Positions 21,538 through 32,100 of a stretch of DNA of 64,000 nucleotides are shown here, in pieces. Below the pieces are notes generated by a model. That model made no database searches. It was not told where the DNA came from and saw only the letters and a program-made list of their open reading frames with translations. Every line of letters begins with the position of its first letter. The first letter of the stretch is position 1. Origin of the DNA: Strigamia acuminata (Eukaryota; Arthropoda; Chilopoda; Geophilomorpha; Linotaeniidae); NCBI GenBank assembly GCA_949358305.1, contig OX442319.1:6510001-6574000 (forward strand), written 5' to 3'. Position numbers and translations under genes: made by a program.

Positions 21538-23811
21538 ATGGCTTCCAATCGGGACGAGGAACCTTTTGTAGAAGCATTCGGTACGGGTTTTCCGAGCCAC
21601 GAGATATGCCCGGTCTGCTCAGGCCATGGTATGGAGGAGGACCCGCCGCGAGCCGCTCTCACCTGTCGAGCGTGCAACGGGAATGGCGACTTGCCGAGGG
21701 ATTTATTCGCGGTTTGGATGAGACAGATTTTTGGATGGGTGTTACGTCGACGCAGGCAAGACAACATAAATATTGGCGGCGTTACATTTCCGCCGTTTAG
21801 GTCGCTCAACGGAAGTCCGGCTTCAATTCTGCGATTTGAGACGGTACACCGCTGGTATTGGCAGCGTGCGCGACGATTGGCGCAGACAAGTCATATTAAT
21901 CTTCGACAATGGATTTACCCTGGTACCAACATCGCCCAACTTCTTGATTCACCGGCTGAGGACCCATTACATCGTGAGCAGTCGTCGACGCGTGCAATAA
22001 TGGGACGAGAAGTTATTTCATCTCTTCAGGAAACCCTCGATGGTAATGTACACCAGGTTCAAGAGGCTATTGCGCGGGCTGTTGCGCATTTGTCGGATTT
22101 GCCAGTCGAATCTGATGATAGCTGGAGCAGTGGTGACGATGATGCGTTATTTGCAAGCGCCTCGTCGCGGTTTGAAGCGCAACCTAGCCTGACACCTGCA
22201 TCCCCGGATTTGACTTTGAATTTATGTTGTGAATGCGACAGTGCAGTATCAGACGGAAGGATAGAACAGGAAAACGAGGAGATTGAGCGGGAACGGGCCA
22301 GCACGCCGCCAGTGCGAGACTGTGGATCCGAGTTGAGTACTACTCCGCCATTATTAGGATCAATCAATGAGGTAATCATCGAGACACCTCCTGATCAAGT
22401 TATAAATGCGCAAGGACCTGAGAAGAAAGCAAGGGATCCGCGTACAGTCAATTTGCCACAATCCCCAACCAGAAGACCAGTCTCAGGTGAACTGAGTAGG
22501 CGAGCAACAGTAAAGATTGTACCTCGTGAGACTTCGCAAAAATCCAAAATTCCTGTCCTTATATCTCATTTTCGAGTTGTACCAAATGCACCCCCGGGAA
22601 ACACCAGCGCAACTATACCCCCTAACAGCACAGTAACTATTTCTGATCGACTATACTTGACAGGGTCGCATTTAGAATCAGCGCAACCCCAGCTGGGCGA
22701 TGGTACATCAACAACTACGTCAGCTACTCATTGTGATTTATTCACAGACAGGTCTGGAATTAGCACAAAACCGGTGCATACGTTTGAAGTTATTTACGAA
22801 TTATTGAACCGATATGAGGTAAATGTATATGCGCAAGATGTGCATTCCTCACCATCCAGATTCTATATGGAGCGTCGAGGTTGGATAACTTTGATAAATT
22901 TTATGATGGACCGTGATTTTAATATCCTACAAGCCGATTTTCAAGAAGTATTTAACGAAATGCTTCTACGCATACGTACCATGTCCAACCAGATTCAGCA
23001 TCGCTTGAGTCAATGTGACCTTTACGACCGCGTAAATGCGCTGGAGTTATTAATATGGGTAATGCATGAGGAGGTCTCCCAAGTGCTTCACCAGGTTCTA
23101 AGGCGACGTGAGCAACGTGAGGGAGGCGACGAACGACAAAATCCGGAATACCGAAGAAGGTATGAAATGGAGAGGAAACAACTCGCCGACCGACATCACG
23201 TAGATAGAAGGGGAGGCGACGAGCGACGAAATCTGGAATATATGCGAAGATATGAGATGGAGATAGAACGACTCGGCGAGCGACATTGGGCAGATAGACG
23301 AGCCGTGGAGGAGGCTAGTGAGGAGGAATTCAGACGAAATCGAGAGCGGACCCGTTTAACCGAATTGCGCGAAATACGGTGTTCGACTGTTTATCGATAC
23401 GTGTTCCTGCCTCCTGCCCCACGCACAAGACGAGGTGAGTGGGATGCAACCCAACCATTCATAACTTTGGAACTTCTTCCAAGCTTGATGCCTCCCACCA
23501 CGATTCGTTGTAACTTTGCTGAGGGAGAACGAGGATGTCTCCAATTTGATATGTCGATTCGGGCTCAGCGACAGCTTCTCCGATCTTTAGCCATTGCGGA
23601 CTTGCATATGCTTCGTTCGGAGGCTGATCCATTGTTGCATCTTCTCTACCGGAGGTATGGAGAATATTTTTTGGCTCACTGTCTTTTCGAGATAAATCGG
23701 CAGGGCGCACGTTCATTCCAAGATGCGCGACGTGTTGTGGTAGAAGTGGCATTTAATATGCTAATCTATTTCCGAGATCCTCAACATCGTCAAACCTTGG
23801 AATTCGAGTGA
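21538..23811 (+). CDS. ORF3 of the retrotransposon, unknown protein with paired CxxCxGxG motifs
   Basis: Not recognised. From the ATG in good context (AACATGG, 21538) the protein is 757 residues; an in-frame ATG at 21469 would add 23. Residues 24-31 and 43-50 are two CxxCxGxG motifs (CPVCSGHG and CRACNGNG), the signature repeated four times in the DnaJ zinc-binding region. Residues 200-400 are acidic and Ser/Thr/Pro-rich, probably disordered. A charged region near 23113-23300 repeats a unit of about 36 residues twice (GGDER.N.EY.RRYEME). The C-terminal 150 residues look folded and helical. There is no signal peptide, no membrane segment and no furin-type site, so it is not a typical envelope. 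It lies where env sits in errantiviruses, but its content suggests an intracellular accessory or RNA/protein-binding role (inference). Confidence 0.75.
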   Translation: MASNRDEEPFVEAFGTGFPSHEICPVCSGHGMEEDPPRAALTCRACNGNGDLPRDLFAVWMRQIFGWVLRRRRQDNINIGGVTFPPFRSLNGSPASILRFETVHRWYWQRARRLAQTSHINLRQWIYPGTNIAQLLDSPAEDPLHREQSSTRAIMGREVISSLQETLDGNVHQVQEAIARAVAHLSDLPVESDDSWSSGDDDALFASASSRFEAQPSLTPASPDLTLNLCCECDSAVSDGRIEQENEEIERERASTPPVRDCGSELSTTPPLLGSINEVIIETPPDQVINAQGPEKKARDPRTVNLPQSPTRRPVSGELSRRATVKIVPRETSQKSKIPVLISHFRVVPNAPPGNTSATIPPNSTVTISDRLYLTGSHLESAQPQLGDGTSTTTSATHCDLFTDRSGISTKPVHTFEVIYELLNRYEVNVYAQDVHSSPSRFYMERRGWITLINFMMDRDFNILQADFQEVFNEMLLRIRTMSNQIQHRLSQCDLYDRVNALELLIWVMHEEVSQVLHQVLRRREQREGGDERQNPEYRRRYEMERKQLADRHHVDRRGGDERRNLEYMRRYEMEIERLGERHWADRRAVEEASEEEFRRNRERTRLTELREIRCSTVYRYVFLPPAPRTRRGEWDATQPFITLELLPSLMPPTTIRCNFAEGERGCLQFDMSIRAQRQLLRSLAIADLHMLRSEADPLLHLLYRRYGEYFLAHCLFEINRQGARSFQDARRVVVEVAFNMLIYFRDPQHRQTLEFE

Positions 23812-25690
23812 ACAACAATCCTAAACGTGACTTTGTGTGCGCAAGTTTTTTGCAAATTGAAGTCAGGAGATCACATCAATGGGCGTTTCGTAAAATTCCT
23901 CCGCTTCGGCGTTGAGTTGAAGGACTTGATACGAGGATCCTGGTGATTTGCGAAGACTTTGTGCGCACTTCAACCTACCATTCATCATTATTTTGTGTTT
24001 TCATCATATTTTCATCTCTAATTGTGTCCAAAATGCGCCGCCAGATCGTGGATCTCTGGTAAATGCCCTAATAAAACATCTCCGCATTTGTGCGTTGAGT
24101 TTGGGCCGGCCTGCATTCCAATATCTACATGGTATCCACAAAACTTTATCATCTTTAAATCTTCATCATTTTTCCGTTCCGCCATGCGATTCCATTGATG
24201 AGGCGCTCCGTAAAACATCTCTCGAGTTGGAGGACTTGATGGAACGAGCTTGGGCAGCGGTAATGTGTCGATTTGAAGAACAAATAATTATCATTAGTGT
24301 TTCATCATAAATGTTATTATTTTTGCGCAAGTTTTCAATTGTGATAATTCTCACTGATAATTTATATTTTTATTTAATTATTTTTACGTTTTTAGTGCTT
24401 TAGAATCGGACAGTTAGATTTTTAGTGCTACAATTATGTTTTTATTTAAGTGCAATTATGATTTTGATAATTTTTTTAGTTATATTATTGAAATATCTAT
24501 TTTAGTTTAATATCTTTCTGTGCCATAATCATTCCAGAATTACCTTCATTTAATTATAACAATCGTCCTAAAGATTAGGAATTTAATTCTATTTAATTTT
24601 GAATTTAATTTCATTTGATTTCAGTTAACCTTTATTTTAGCGCAATTATTCTGGAATGATCCAAGTTAGTATTCAATGTTTAAATTTATTTAATGAATAT
24701 TTTTCTTTAATTATTTAGCATTTAATCAAGATTATTGTGATACTTTTTTGACCCTTCATTTAATTTTGTGATATTTTCTGATCAACATATTTAATTCCGT
24801 GGCAATACGAGTAGTATTGTGCGCGCGGGTATTTGTTATGTTTTATAATATTTTATATGTTTCTATTTTCCATTTCATTCATAGAATTAATAACCTAAAT
24901 TATCCTTGCGCAAAGTTTCGCGCATCCATTTAAAAGTTCCTAATTAATCTGAAATCATACTTACCTTATGCAGGTTGCATAATTTTGTACCTTACCTTTA
25001 TTTTGTATTTGTTTTGCGCAATTACGCGCATCCTACCATAACATAAATACCCAATTTGATATTAATAAATCCCAACCTGATTCTTGATAATTCTCATGTG
25101 TCGGCTCTTTATTTTTGTTTAATTTAAAATTGTTTATTCGATGATTTTTATACAGAAAGCAGAAGTTTGTTTATACAAAAAAGTAAAAGTGTTTAAAATT
25201 TTTATTTTATAAATTGTTTGGGTAAAGTGTATAGACTCTCGTCCGTCCTAGGTATCGTCGGCCCCTTTAGGTTTAGTGTTCGCCCTCCTTGTGTCGTCCC
25301 TGTTCGTCTTGTGATTTCGAGTAGAATGATTTAAAATTTACCATTGTGACTTTACAAAAATCTTAGTTTAAATTTATTTTCAAAAGCCATGGTGATTTAT
25401 TAATTCTCTGTCTCTAATAATCTAATTGATTTTTGATATTTAATTTGGTATTGTTTAACTTTTGTTTATTATTTTGACAAAGTTGTTAAGTTTTTGCACC
25501 ACGTGCATTATTTTTGACAAAGTTGTTAAGTCTTTGCGCAGACGCGCATCATTCTTTTTTGTTGTTTAATTTATTTAATTTATTTTTTGAGAATTTGTAT
25601 AGTTTTTGCGCATAGCGCATTATTATTGTATGACTTTCCTTGTCTCTTATCCTTTTATTCTCTTCGATAAATCTCGAATAATAAAAGCCT
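23812..25690 (+). other. 3' noncoding region of the retrotransposon
   Basis: About 1.9 kb of AT-rich DNA between ORF3 and the polypurine tract. A 120-codon open frame (23948-24310) begins with a hydrophobic segment, but it has no recognisable family and may be chance. Several GCGCA/TGCGC motifs are scattered (for example at 25010-25030 and 25530-25610). Two near-copies of TTTTTGACAAAGTTGTTAAG occur at 25475 and 25511. Confidence 0.5.
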
Positions 25691-25703
25691 AAGGGGGGAG
25701 GGA
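25691..25703 (+). other. Polypurine tract
   Basis: AAGGGGGGAGGGA lies immediately before the TG of the 3' LTR. This is the expected position and composition for the plus-strand DNA primer site of an LTR retroelement. Confidence 0.9.
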
Positions 25704-26375
25704 TGTCACGGGCAGGTTACCCACCCTTCTTTTTTATTCATTTCTAACTTAGACTGACCCAATCTTAAGTTTTCTTATTTTTTCCCAATCTTTCTTTTCA
25801 TCTAACATTGATGAATCATCTCTAAATATATGCGCAGCCTCATTGCGCGCATCTTATTATTTCCAACAATTAACCTTATTTTATACCTTCCACCCCCTCA
25901 CCCACTCCAATCGACCTGGTCACATGACTCATGTTTACCTGGTCGCTACTTTTATCCATAATCCACACTTCTCATACCTCTTTCAACGAGTTAACACCTC
26001 TTAGATTGAATTGAGTTTGTCAATCTTTATTTTGCGCTTTAACACGCGCCTCTTCTAATTTAACACTTAATAGCGCCTCTTTTTGCCCACCTTTTATCCC
26101 TTCGCATGCCTGTGACATCCTATGCCCACCCGCATACGAATATCACTGCGCATACTCATTCTTTTTAAACGTAAAGACCCACAACGTGAGATTGAGCCCG
26201 TCGAATATAAATAATGTGTGTTACAGCGAGTTAGGTTTATTCACCGTCCGATATCCGCATATGACGATGGCACAAACAGAGTAAATCTACGAACTTTGCC
26301 CGCTGATTTGCGCTAACATCACCTTGCGCGTAAATTCAGATCAAATCAATTAAACATCTAAGTTGATTCGTAACA
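25704..26375 (+). repeat. 3' LTR of the 14 kb retrotransposon
   Basis: 672 bp, apparently identical to 12339-13010, TG...CA ends, followed by the AATT target duplication. It contains the same TATA box at 26206, which could drive transcription into the right flank. No gene starts within the next 1.5 kb. Confidence 0.95.
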
Positions 26376-27003
26376 AATTTTAAGATTAATGTTTTAATCT
26401 GAAACATCCAATTAAAGAAAATAAAAAAATCAAATATAAAAAGTAAAAAAATTCAACGAAAGAAAAAGGTCTTTGTTTAAAAATTTTCTAACATAAATTT
26501 TTATCTATCATGTTAGATAAAGAAGGGAAAAAAAGTGCAATCCATTCTTGTATAAAGTTAGTTGAGGCTGAACATGACCTTGTGATATCAGAGGAAGCCG
26601 ACGTCTGCCTTTTTTCAGCGGCCATTGATGTCATTAAAAGAGAAATGCTTTTTCATCCTGCTCAATTTTAAGCTCACTAGACCATGTATTATTCTCGAGA
26701 TTTACAGAAGTAATTTATTTTTTTTTATTCAAGGTTTTCGGATTATTTTTTTTATTAAATGTGATTTAAGTCGTTAAGTGAGTTCGGTTTTCTGGATTTT
26801 TATTAGTTTTGAATAATTTACAGATTAGTGTTGGATTTGTCGGGTTTTTGAAATGATTTAGGAAAAATTGAGTGGTTTTTATTTTATTTTTTTTTAATTT
26901 TGGTCGATTTAGGAATTTAGGAATGAATTAAAGATTTTTAAATTTTTTTTTTTTTTTTTGAAAATTTTTATTATTTTTGGTATCTGGTTCGTGATTTCTT
27001 CAT
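26376..27003. other. Intergenic, nothing recognised
   Basis: AT-rich right flank of the retrotransposon. A more mixed stretch (26540-26690) has no open frame or RNA signature that could be supported. Confidence 0.4.
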
Positions 27004-27860
27004 TTCCAGGTTTGACATTCCAAATTTTCATAAGTTTCAGCTTTAAAATTCAAATTTTTTATCATTTTCAGCTTTAAAATTTAATATTTTCATCTATTTC
27101 AGCTTTAAAATTCAAATTTTTTTTCATTTTTAGCTTTAAAATTTAATATTTTCATCTATTTCAGCTTTAAAATGCAAATTTTTTATCATTTTCAGCTTTA
27201 AAATTTAAAATTTTTATCTATTTCTATCATTTTTAGCTTTAAAATTCAAAATTTTCATCATTTTTAGCTTTAAAATTCAAAATTTTCATCATTTTTAGCT
27301 TTAAAATTCAAAATATTCACGAATTTTCAGCTTTAAAATTCAAAATATTCACGAATTTTCAGCTTTAAAATCCAAAATTTTCACCAATTCTTGTTTAAAA
27401 TTCAAAATTTCTACTAATTCTACATTTAAAATTCAAAATTTCCACTAATTCTACATTTAAAATTCAAAATTTCCACCAATTCCATGTTTAAAATTCAAAA
27501 TTTCCACCAATTCCACATTTAAAATTCAAAATTTCCACTAATTCTACATTTAAAATTCAAAATTTCCACCAATTCCATGTTTAAAATTCAAATTTTTCAC
27601 CAATTTCACCTTTAAAATTCAAAATTTCCACCAATTCCACATTTAAAATTCAATATTTCACACTTGAAAATCCAAAAATTCAATATTCCATACTCTAAAA
27701 TCCAAAAATTCAATATTCCATACTCTAAAATCCAAAAATTCAATATTCCATTCACTAAAATCCAAAAATTCAATATTCCATCCCCTAAAATCCAAAAATT
27801 CAATATTCCATACTCTAAAATCCAAAAATTCAACATCCCATCCCCTAAAATCCAAAAACC
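27004..27860. repeat. Minisatellite-like array, about 27-30 bp unit
   Basis: Units such as TTTCAGCTTTAAAATTCAAA grade into TTCCACCAATTCCACATTTA and finally CTAAAATCCAAAAATTCAAT. The unit drifts along the array, so at least three sub-arrays can be distinguished. Open frames here (27612-27990, both strands) are repeat artefacts. Confidence 0.85.
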
Positions 27861-29749
27861 CCACATCTCCACAACAATCCCCAACTCCCAACTACATTCC
27901 CATTCCCTTCCAACAACAAACCAACCCCACCAACCAACACAAATATTCATAAAACAATTCCCATCCATCCATCACAAACACGAATTCTAATTACAACCAT
28001 TTAACCACTTCCAACACGACAAAAGACATAACATTCGCTTCAACCTCATTCATCCAATCCCTTATCAACCCAATTAATCTGGCCAGCATTTTCCCCTTTC
28101 CACACCTCTCGGCCTTGGCATTGCCATTGGTTTGATGTGCGAGCTGCTCCTCCTTCACACCAATTTAATTTATGGAAATAATAGGTTAGAAAGGGCGAGA
28201 TCTTCGCGCCCTCATCAAATCACCCTCCTCGTTCGCCGTCCCCTTGAGCCAGAGTGGGGCAGGGGGTCGGCATACAAAGTCGTTGTCCCAAGGAGCCTTG
28301 TAATTGCCTGCACCCTCCACCAGCTGCGTTTCTCTCTTCCTGAGCTGCTCGACCGTGACCAAGGGTGCAAATGACATGTGCGAGCTGCAAAAAAGGCCTA
28401 AAAGCGCCGTTATAAGTCTTTTAGAACTCGAAAATGTCAAAAGATGGAGTAAGGATGTGCTGAGGAATCGTGTGTGGAGTTGTGTGCGTGTTTTCCGGCC
28501 CCTTTTCGAAAGGGGAGCGAGGTTCCGCTAATGGAAGGGTCTTGTACACGAATTCCAACACAAATGCATCAACATACGAGGGCATTTGTCATTTATGCTT
28601 AAATTTATGTCTGGGGATTTTTTTTTTATTTTATGTTTGTTTTAATGTTTTATAAATTGATTTTGTGATGAATTGAAGGAATTTTGGAGGTTTTGTGGAT
28701 TTGGATGGGAATTTAGTTGGGAAGTGGGACGTTTGGAGTGTTTGGGAATGATTGCAATGGTTTTAGACAAGTTTTAGACATGTTGTATTCGGTTTTCATC
28801 TGTTATAAATGTGTGATAAATGAGGAAATGGGTTATTTTGGTGTTTAAAACCAGTTTTGTGACTAAAAAGTGCCTTTTTGATGGGAATTTTGTATGTTTG
28901 TACATAATTTCAATGTTTTCAGACACATTACGTAAATTTTTCATGTCTAATAAATGGGTAATAAATGACTAAATGAGTTATTTTAAAGTTTAAACCGAAT
29001 TTTATGACGGAAATTGAAGTATTTTAGTGTTATTTTCAAGTTTTCTAAGGAAATTATTGAAAAAATCGTTCAAAAATAATTTTAAATCTTTCCAAATAAT
29101 TTAAACATTTATCAGACACATTTTAGACATTAAATTAAACTATTCAATCAAACCCACAAATCTTCCTAAATTTTTCCAACCAAAATTAAAAAAAACAAAA
29201 ATAAACATCCTAAAAATTTAAAATTCATTTTTTTATTATAACAACATATATACAAAAATAATAATAATAACAATAAAAACTCAACTCTAGATAACCTATT
29301 TCACAAGGCACAAGAATATCTGTCGATAAAAAAAAAAAAGTCTCCAAAAACCCAATAAGAGGAGTGTTTTACAACACCATATAAAAACCTCTTATCTCTA
29401 AACCCCCAAACATATTTACAACTCCAATCCTCAGGGGCCAACAAGCACGTATTTACTCAAACATAAAAACAGGAAAAACAGAAAAAGCCAATTTCCACTT
29501 TTCCATCCACAAAATCGGGTGTGTCCAGCACTCTTCCACCCCAAAACACACAAAGAGACGCACTGATTCGTGTTTTTAGCCTCTCAGGGGCCCTGCAAGA
29601 ATGCGTCCCCCCTCTTTTCAAGTGCCCTTTCGGCCTCCCTTTGAAATCCACCCCTGCAGCTATCTCAATCGGACCCCTCTCGAAGAAACAGGATCACAAA
29701 CACGGCGCAAACACTCAAAAACTCAACTTTTGCATCAACAAAAAAAATC
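27861..29749. other. Intergenic region downstream of the Frizzled gene
   Basis: 27,861-28,130 is C/A-rich and simple. 28,190-28,560 is clearly more GC-rich than its surroundings and contains no supported coding exon. It could be a conserved regulatory element or untranslated exon. 28,600-29,470 is AT-rich with nothing recognised. 29,480-29,749 probably contains the 3' untranslated region of the minus-strand receptor gene. Confidence 0.4.
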
Positions 29750-31474
29750 TCAAAGTCTGTTATTTTGCACTCCGACCGCGCCAGGCTCGTTGAGCAGACT
29801 CGCGTTGATTCTGCACGTGTTATTATGTGGGCGTAGACTCGGGGGCTTGCGTCTGTCGTGTCTGGAACGCACGCAACTCTGGTAAAACTGGCGCCAAGCG
29901 CGCCACGTTTTTGAACTCCACACCCACATGCCGCTCGTGATGCCCACCGCCAACGAAAGGAAGATCTTGAGCATGAGCAGCTCGACGCTCGGGATCGAGT
30001 GCGACAGTCCGCACTTGTCGCCGCCGTCGATCTGGCACTCGACGGCGGCCAGCATCGCCAGAGTTCTCCACTTGGCGCGCTGCCAGAACTCGTAGGTCAG
30101 ACACCCGAGCACGCCGGCCGCGGGCACCATGTAGAGTATCGAAAACACCCCTATGCGCACCATGAGTTTCTCCAACTTGTCCGTGTTGCATCCGCCCACC
30201 CGCATCACGCGCCGGATGCGGAAAAAAGCGGCCAGGCCGAGCGCGATGAACAGAACGCCGAGCGCGAACAGCGCGGCGAGCGGCGCGATGTGGAACATGG
30301 CGAGCGTGGCTTCGTCCTGCTGTCCCACGTGACACAATCCCGTCAATTCGTCGCCGTCCACGTGCCGCAGAGTGAGCACGACGATGGACAAGAGCGCCGG
30401 GACGGCCCACGCGAACACGTGGAAGTACGAACTCAGCGAATCGATCGCTTCGTAGCCCCATTTCTTCCCCGCCGCCAAATACCACGTGAACGTCAGAATG
30501 ACCCACCACACGCACGAGGCCAAACCGAAGTAATAAAGAATCAAAAACACCAAAGTGCACGCCGTGTTATCCAATCCCTGCACGACGAGCGAGTCGGATT
30601 TCGCCTCGCACGCCACCGAGTCGGCGCCGGCGATCAACGGCACGAAATACGCGACGCTGTACACGTTGTAGCAGCCGGACAAGTACATGATGGACCGTTC
30701 TGGGTAGTGGAAGCGGACGTGGTTGATGGCGAAGGTGAGGAGAGTGAAAAGCGTGGACAGGAAGCACAAACTGGCCCAAACGCCCATCCAGACGGCGGCA
30801 AACTGCTTGTCCGAGCGCCGGAAAAACACGTCGTGCGCGCACCGAGGCACGCACTCGACATCCCCGGGCTTGTGGAGCGGATCTGCGGGCACGAAGCGGT
30901 CCGGGCAGCCGGAGTACGCCTCGGTGGACGTCGGCACGGGGCCGTCGAAGCGCCGGTGGTGCGGGAACTGGTGCGGGAAGGGCATGCCGACCGGTCGCGG
31001 GCGCGCGCCCGTCCGTTCCTCGGTGATGTTGGGGAATTCCATGCAGAGTTCGTTCATCTCGGGCACGGGCAGCCGACTGCAGTTGAGCATCTTGGGCCAG
31101 TTGAAGTTGAACTGCTGCAGGACGGGCAGGCAGTGGGTCTTGACCTCTTCGCAGATGGACTGGCACGAGGGGATGGCGAGGTCCACCTGCTCGGAGCACA
31201 TGGGCGCGTAGAGGGAGCAGAGGAAGAACTTGAGGTGTTTGGAGCAGCCGATCTCGACGAGCGGGATGAATTCGTGCACTTCGATGGCTGCTTCGCTTTG
31301 GTCGGTGTGGCCCATGTAGTTGGGCATGCGCGTGAGGTTGTAGGGCATGTCTTGGCACATTGGGATGGTGATGCGTTCGCAGCGGCTGTGACGGGAGGTG
31401 ATTGTGAGGGTGCGGGTCGTGGTGAGGTGTAGTGCGATGAAGATGAAGGTCAGCGTCGGGGCTGGGCGAGTCAT
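29750..31474 (-). CDS. Frizzled receptor, FZD9/10-like, intronless
   Basis: A Wnt receptor of the plasma membrane. From the chosen Met (31474) the protein is 574 residues, the usual length for FZD9/10. It starts with a signal peptide (residues 1 to about 24). The frame is open 36 codons further up, but that extension precedes the hydrophobic signal. The cysteine-rich Wnt-binding domain starts at C32 (IPMCQDMPYNLTRMPN, HEFIPLVEIGC, FFLCSLYAPMC) and ends near CMEFP. A seven-membrane-pass region follows (FTWYLAAGKKWG, LEKLMVRIGVFSILY). The cytoplasmic Dishevelled-binding KTxxxW motif is present as KTWRAW. Wording of the CRD and loops is closer to FZD9/10 than to the FZD4 type. The coding region is strongly GC-rich in an AT-rich window, which creates long false frames on the other strand. 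Confidence 0.93.
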   Translation of the reverse strand: MTRPAPTLTFIFIALHLTTTRTLTITSRHSRCERITIPMCQDMPYNLTRMPNYMGHTDQSEAAIEVHEFIPLVEIGCSKHLKFFLCSLYAPMCSEQVDLAIPSCQSICEEVKTHCLPVLQQFNFNWPKMLNCSRLPVPEMNELCMEFPNITEERTGARPRPVGMPFPHQFPHHRRFDGPVPTSTEAYSGCPDRFVPADPLHKPGDVECVPRCAHDVFFRRSDKQFAAVWMGVWASLCFLSTLFTLLTFAINHVRFHYPERSIMYLSGCYNVYSVAYFVPLIAGADSVACEAKSDSLVVQGLDNTACTLVFLILYYFGLASCVWWVILTFTWYLAAGKKWGYEAIDSLSSYFHVFAWAVPALLSIVVLTLRHVDGDELTGLCHVGQQDEATLAMFHIAPLAALFALGVLFIALGLAAFFRIRRVMRVGGCNTDKLEKLMVRIGVFSILYMVPAAGVLGCLTYEFWQRAKWRTLAMLAAVECQIDGGDKCGLSHSIPSVELLMLKIFLSLAVGITSGMWVWSSKTWRAWRQFYQSCVRSRHDRRKPPSLRPHNNTCRINASLLNEPGAVGVQNNRL

Positions 31475-31639
31475 CGCGCCTCCACTTGCCTCCAAGGAGA
31501 CTGGACGAGGAATGAGTGGTGCGCGAGGTTGAGTTGGGTTTACACACGCCCTTTGGGTGACGTGGGGTGATGGGGACGCCATCTAGTGGGGAGGTTTGGT
31601 GGTGGTGGAAGGAAATAAAGTTTGGTGTGCGTTTTTGTG

Positions 31640-32100
31640 CATAGAATTCAATTTAATTGCCTTTCTTTGAATTTAATTGCTTATAATTCAATTTAATTAC
31701 CTAAAATAGAATTTAGTTGCTAAAAATTCAAATTAATTGCCTAAAATTTAATTTAATTGCCTAAAATTTAATTTAATTGCCTAAAATTTAATTTAATTGC
31801 CTAAAATTTAATTTAATTGCCTAAAATTTAATTTAATTGCCTAAAATTTAATTTAATTGTCTAAAATTTAATTTAATTGTCTAAAATTCAATTTAATTGT
31901 CAAAATTTCAATTTAATTGTCAAAATTTCAATTTAATTGTCAAAATTTCAATTTAATTGCCTGAATTTCAATTTAATTGCCTAAAATTCAATTTGTTTGC
32001 TTAAAAATAAAATTAATTTGTCTAAAAATAAAAATAATTTGCCGAAAAATAAAAGTATTTTGTCTAAAAATAAAAATTATTTGCCTAAAAATACTTTTTC
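31640..32100. repeat. Minisatellite-like array, ATTTAATTGCCTAAAATTTA unit
   Basis: About 20 copies of a 20 bp unit (AATTTAATTGCCTAAAATTT). There are blocks where CCT changes to TCT or TCA, then a related AAAAATAAAA block at 32000-32095. It lies just upstream of the Frizzled start codon side. No coding content. Confidence 0.9.

Larger units (their letters stand above)
12339..26375 (+). mobile_element. Complete 14.0 kb Ty3/Gypsy-type LTR retrotransposon
   Basis: The element starts TGTCACGGG and ends GTAACA. It is flanked by a 4 bp target duplication AATT (12335-12338 and 26376-26379). In order it contains a 672 bp LTR, a tRNA-type primer binding site, gag, pol (protease, RT, RNase H, integrase in the Ty3/Gypsy order), a third ORF, a long 3' noncoding region, a polypurine tract and a second 672 bp LTR. 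The two LTRs appear identical by eye and all three frames are open, so the insertion is recent and possibly still active. Ty3/Gypsy elements are usually 5-9 kb. The excess here comes from a long pol spacer, ORF3 and about 1.9 kb of 3' noncoding DNA. Confidence 0.95.

Noticed and set aside
21469-23811. ORF3 as a retroviral-type envelope
   Set aside because: Position fits, but there is no signal peptide, fusion peptide, cleavage site or transmembrane anchor.
29999-31432. 477-codon plus-strand frame, and 245- and 326-codon minus-strand frames, inside the Frizzled gene
   Set aside because: They are shadows of a GC-rich coding sequence; composition is Arg/Ala/Pro/Gly-biased with no domains, whereas the Frizzled frame has all family motifs.
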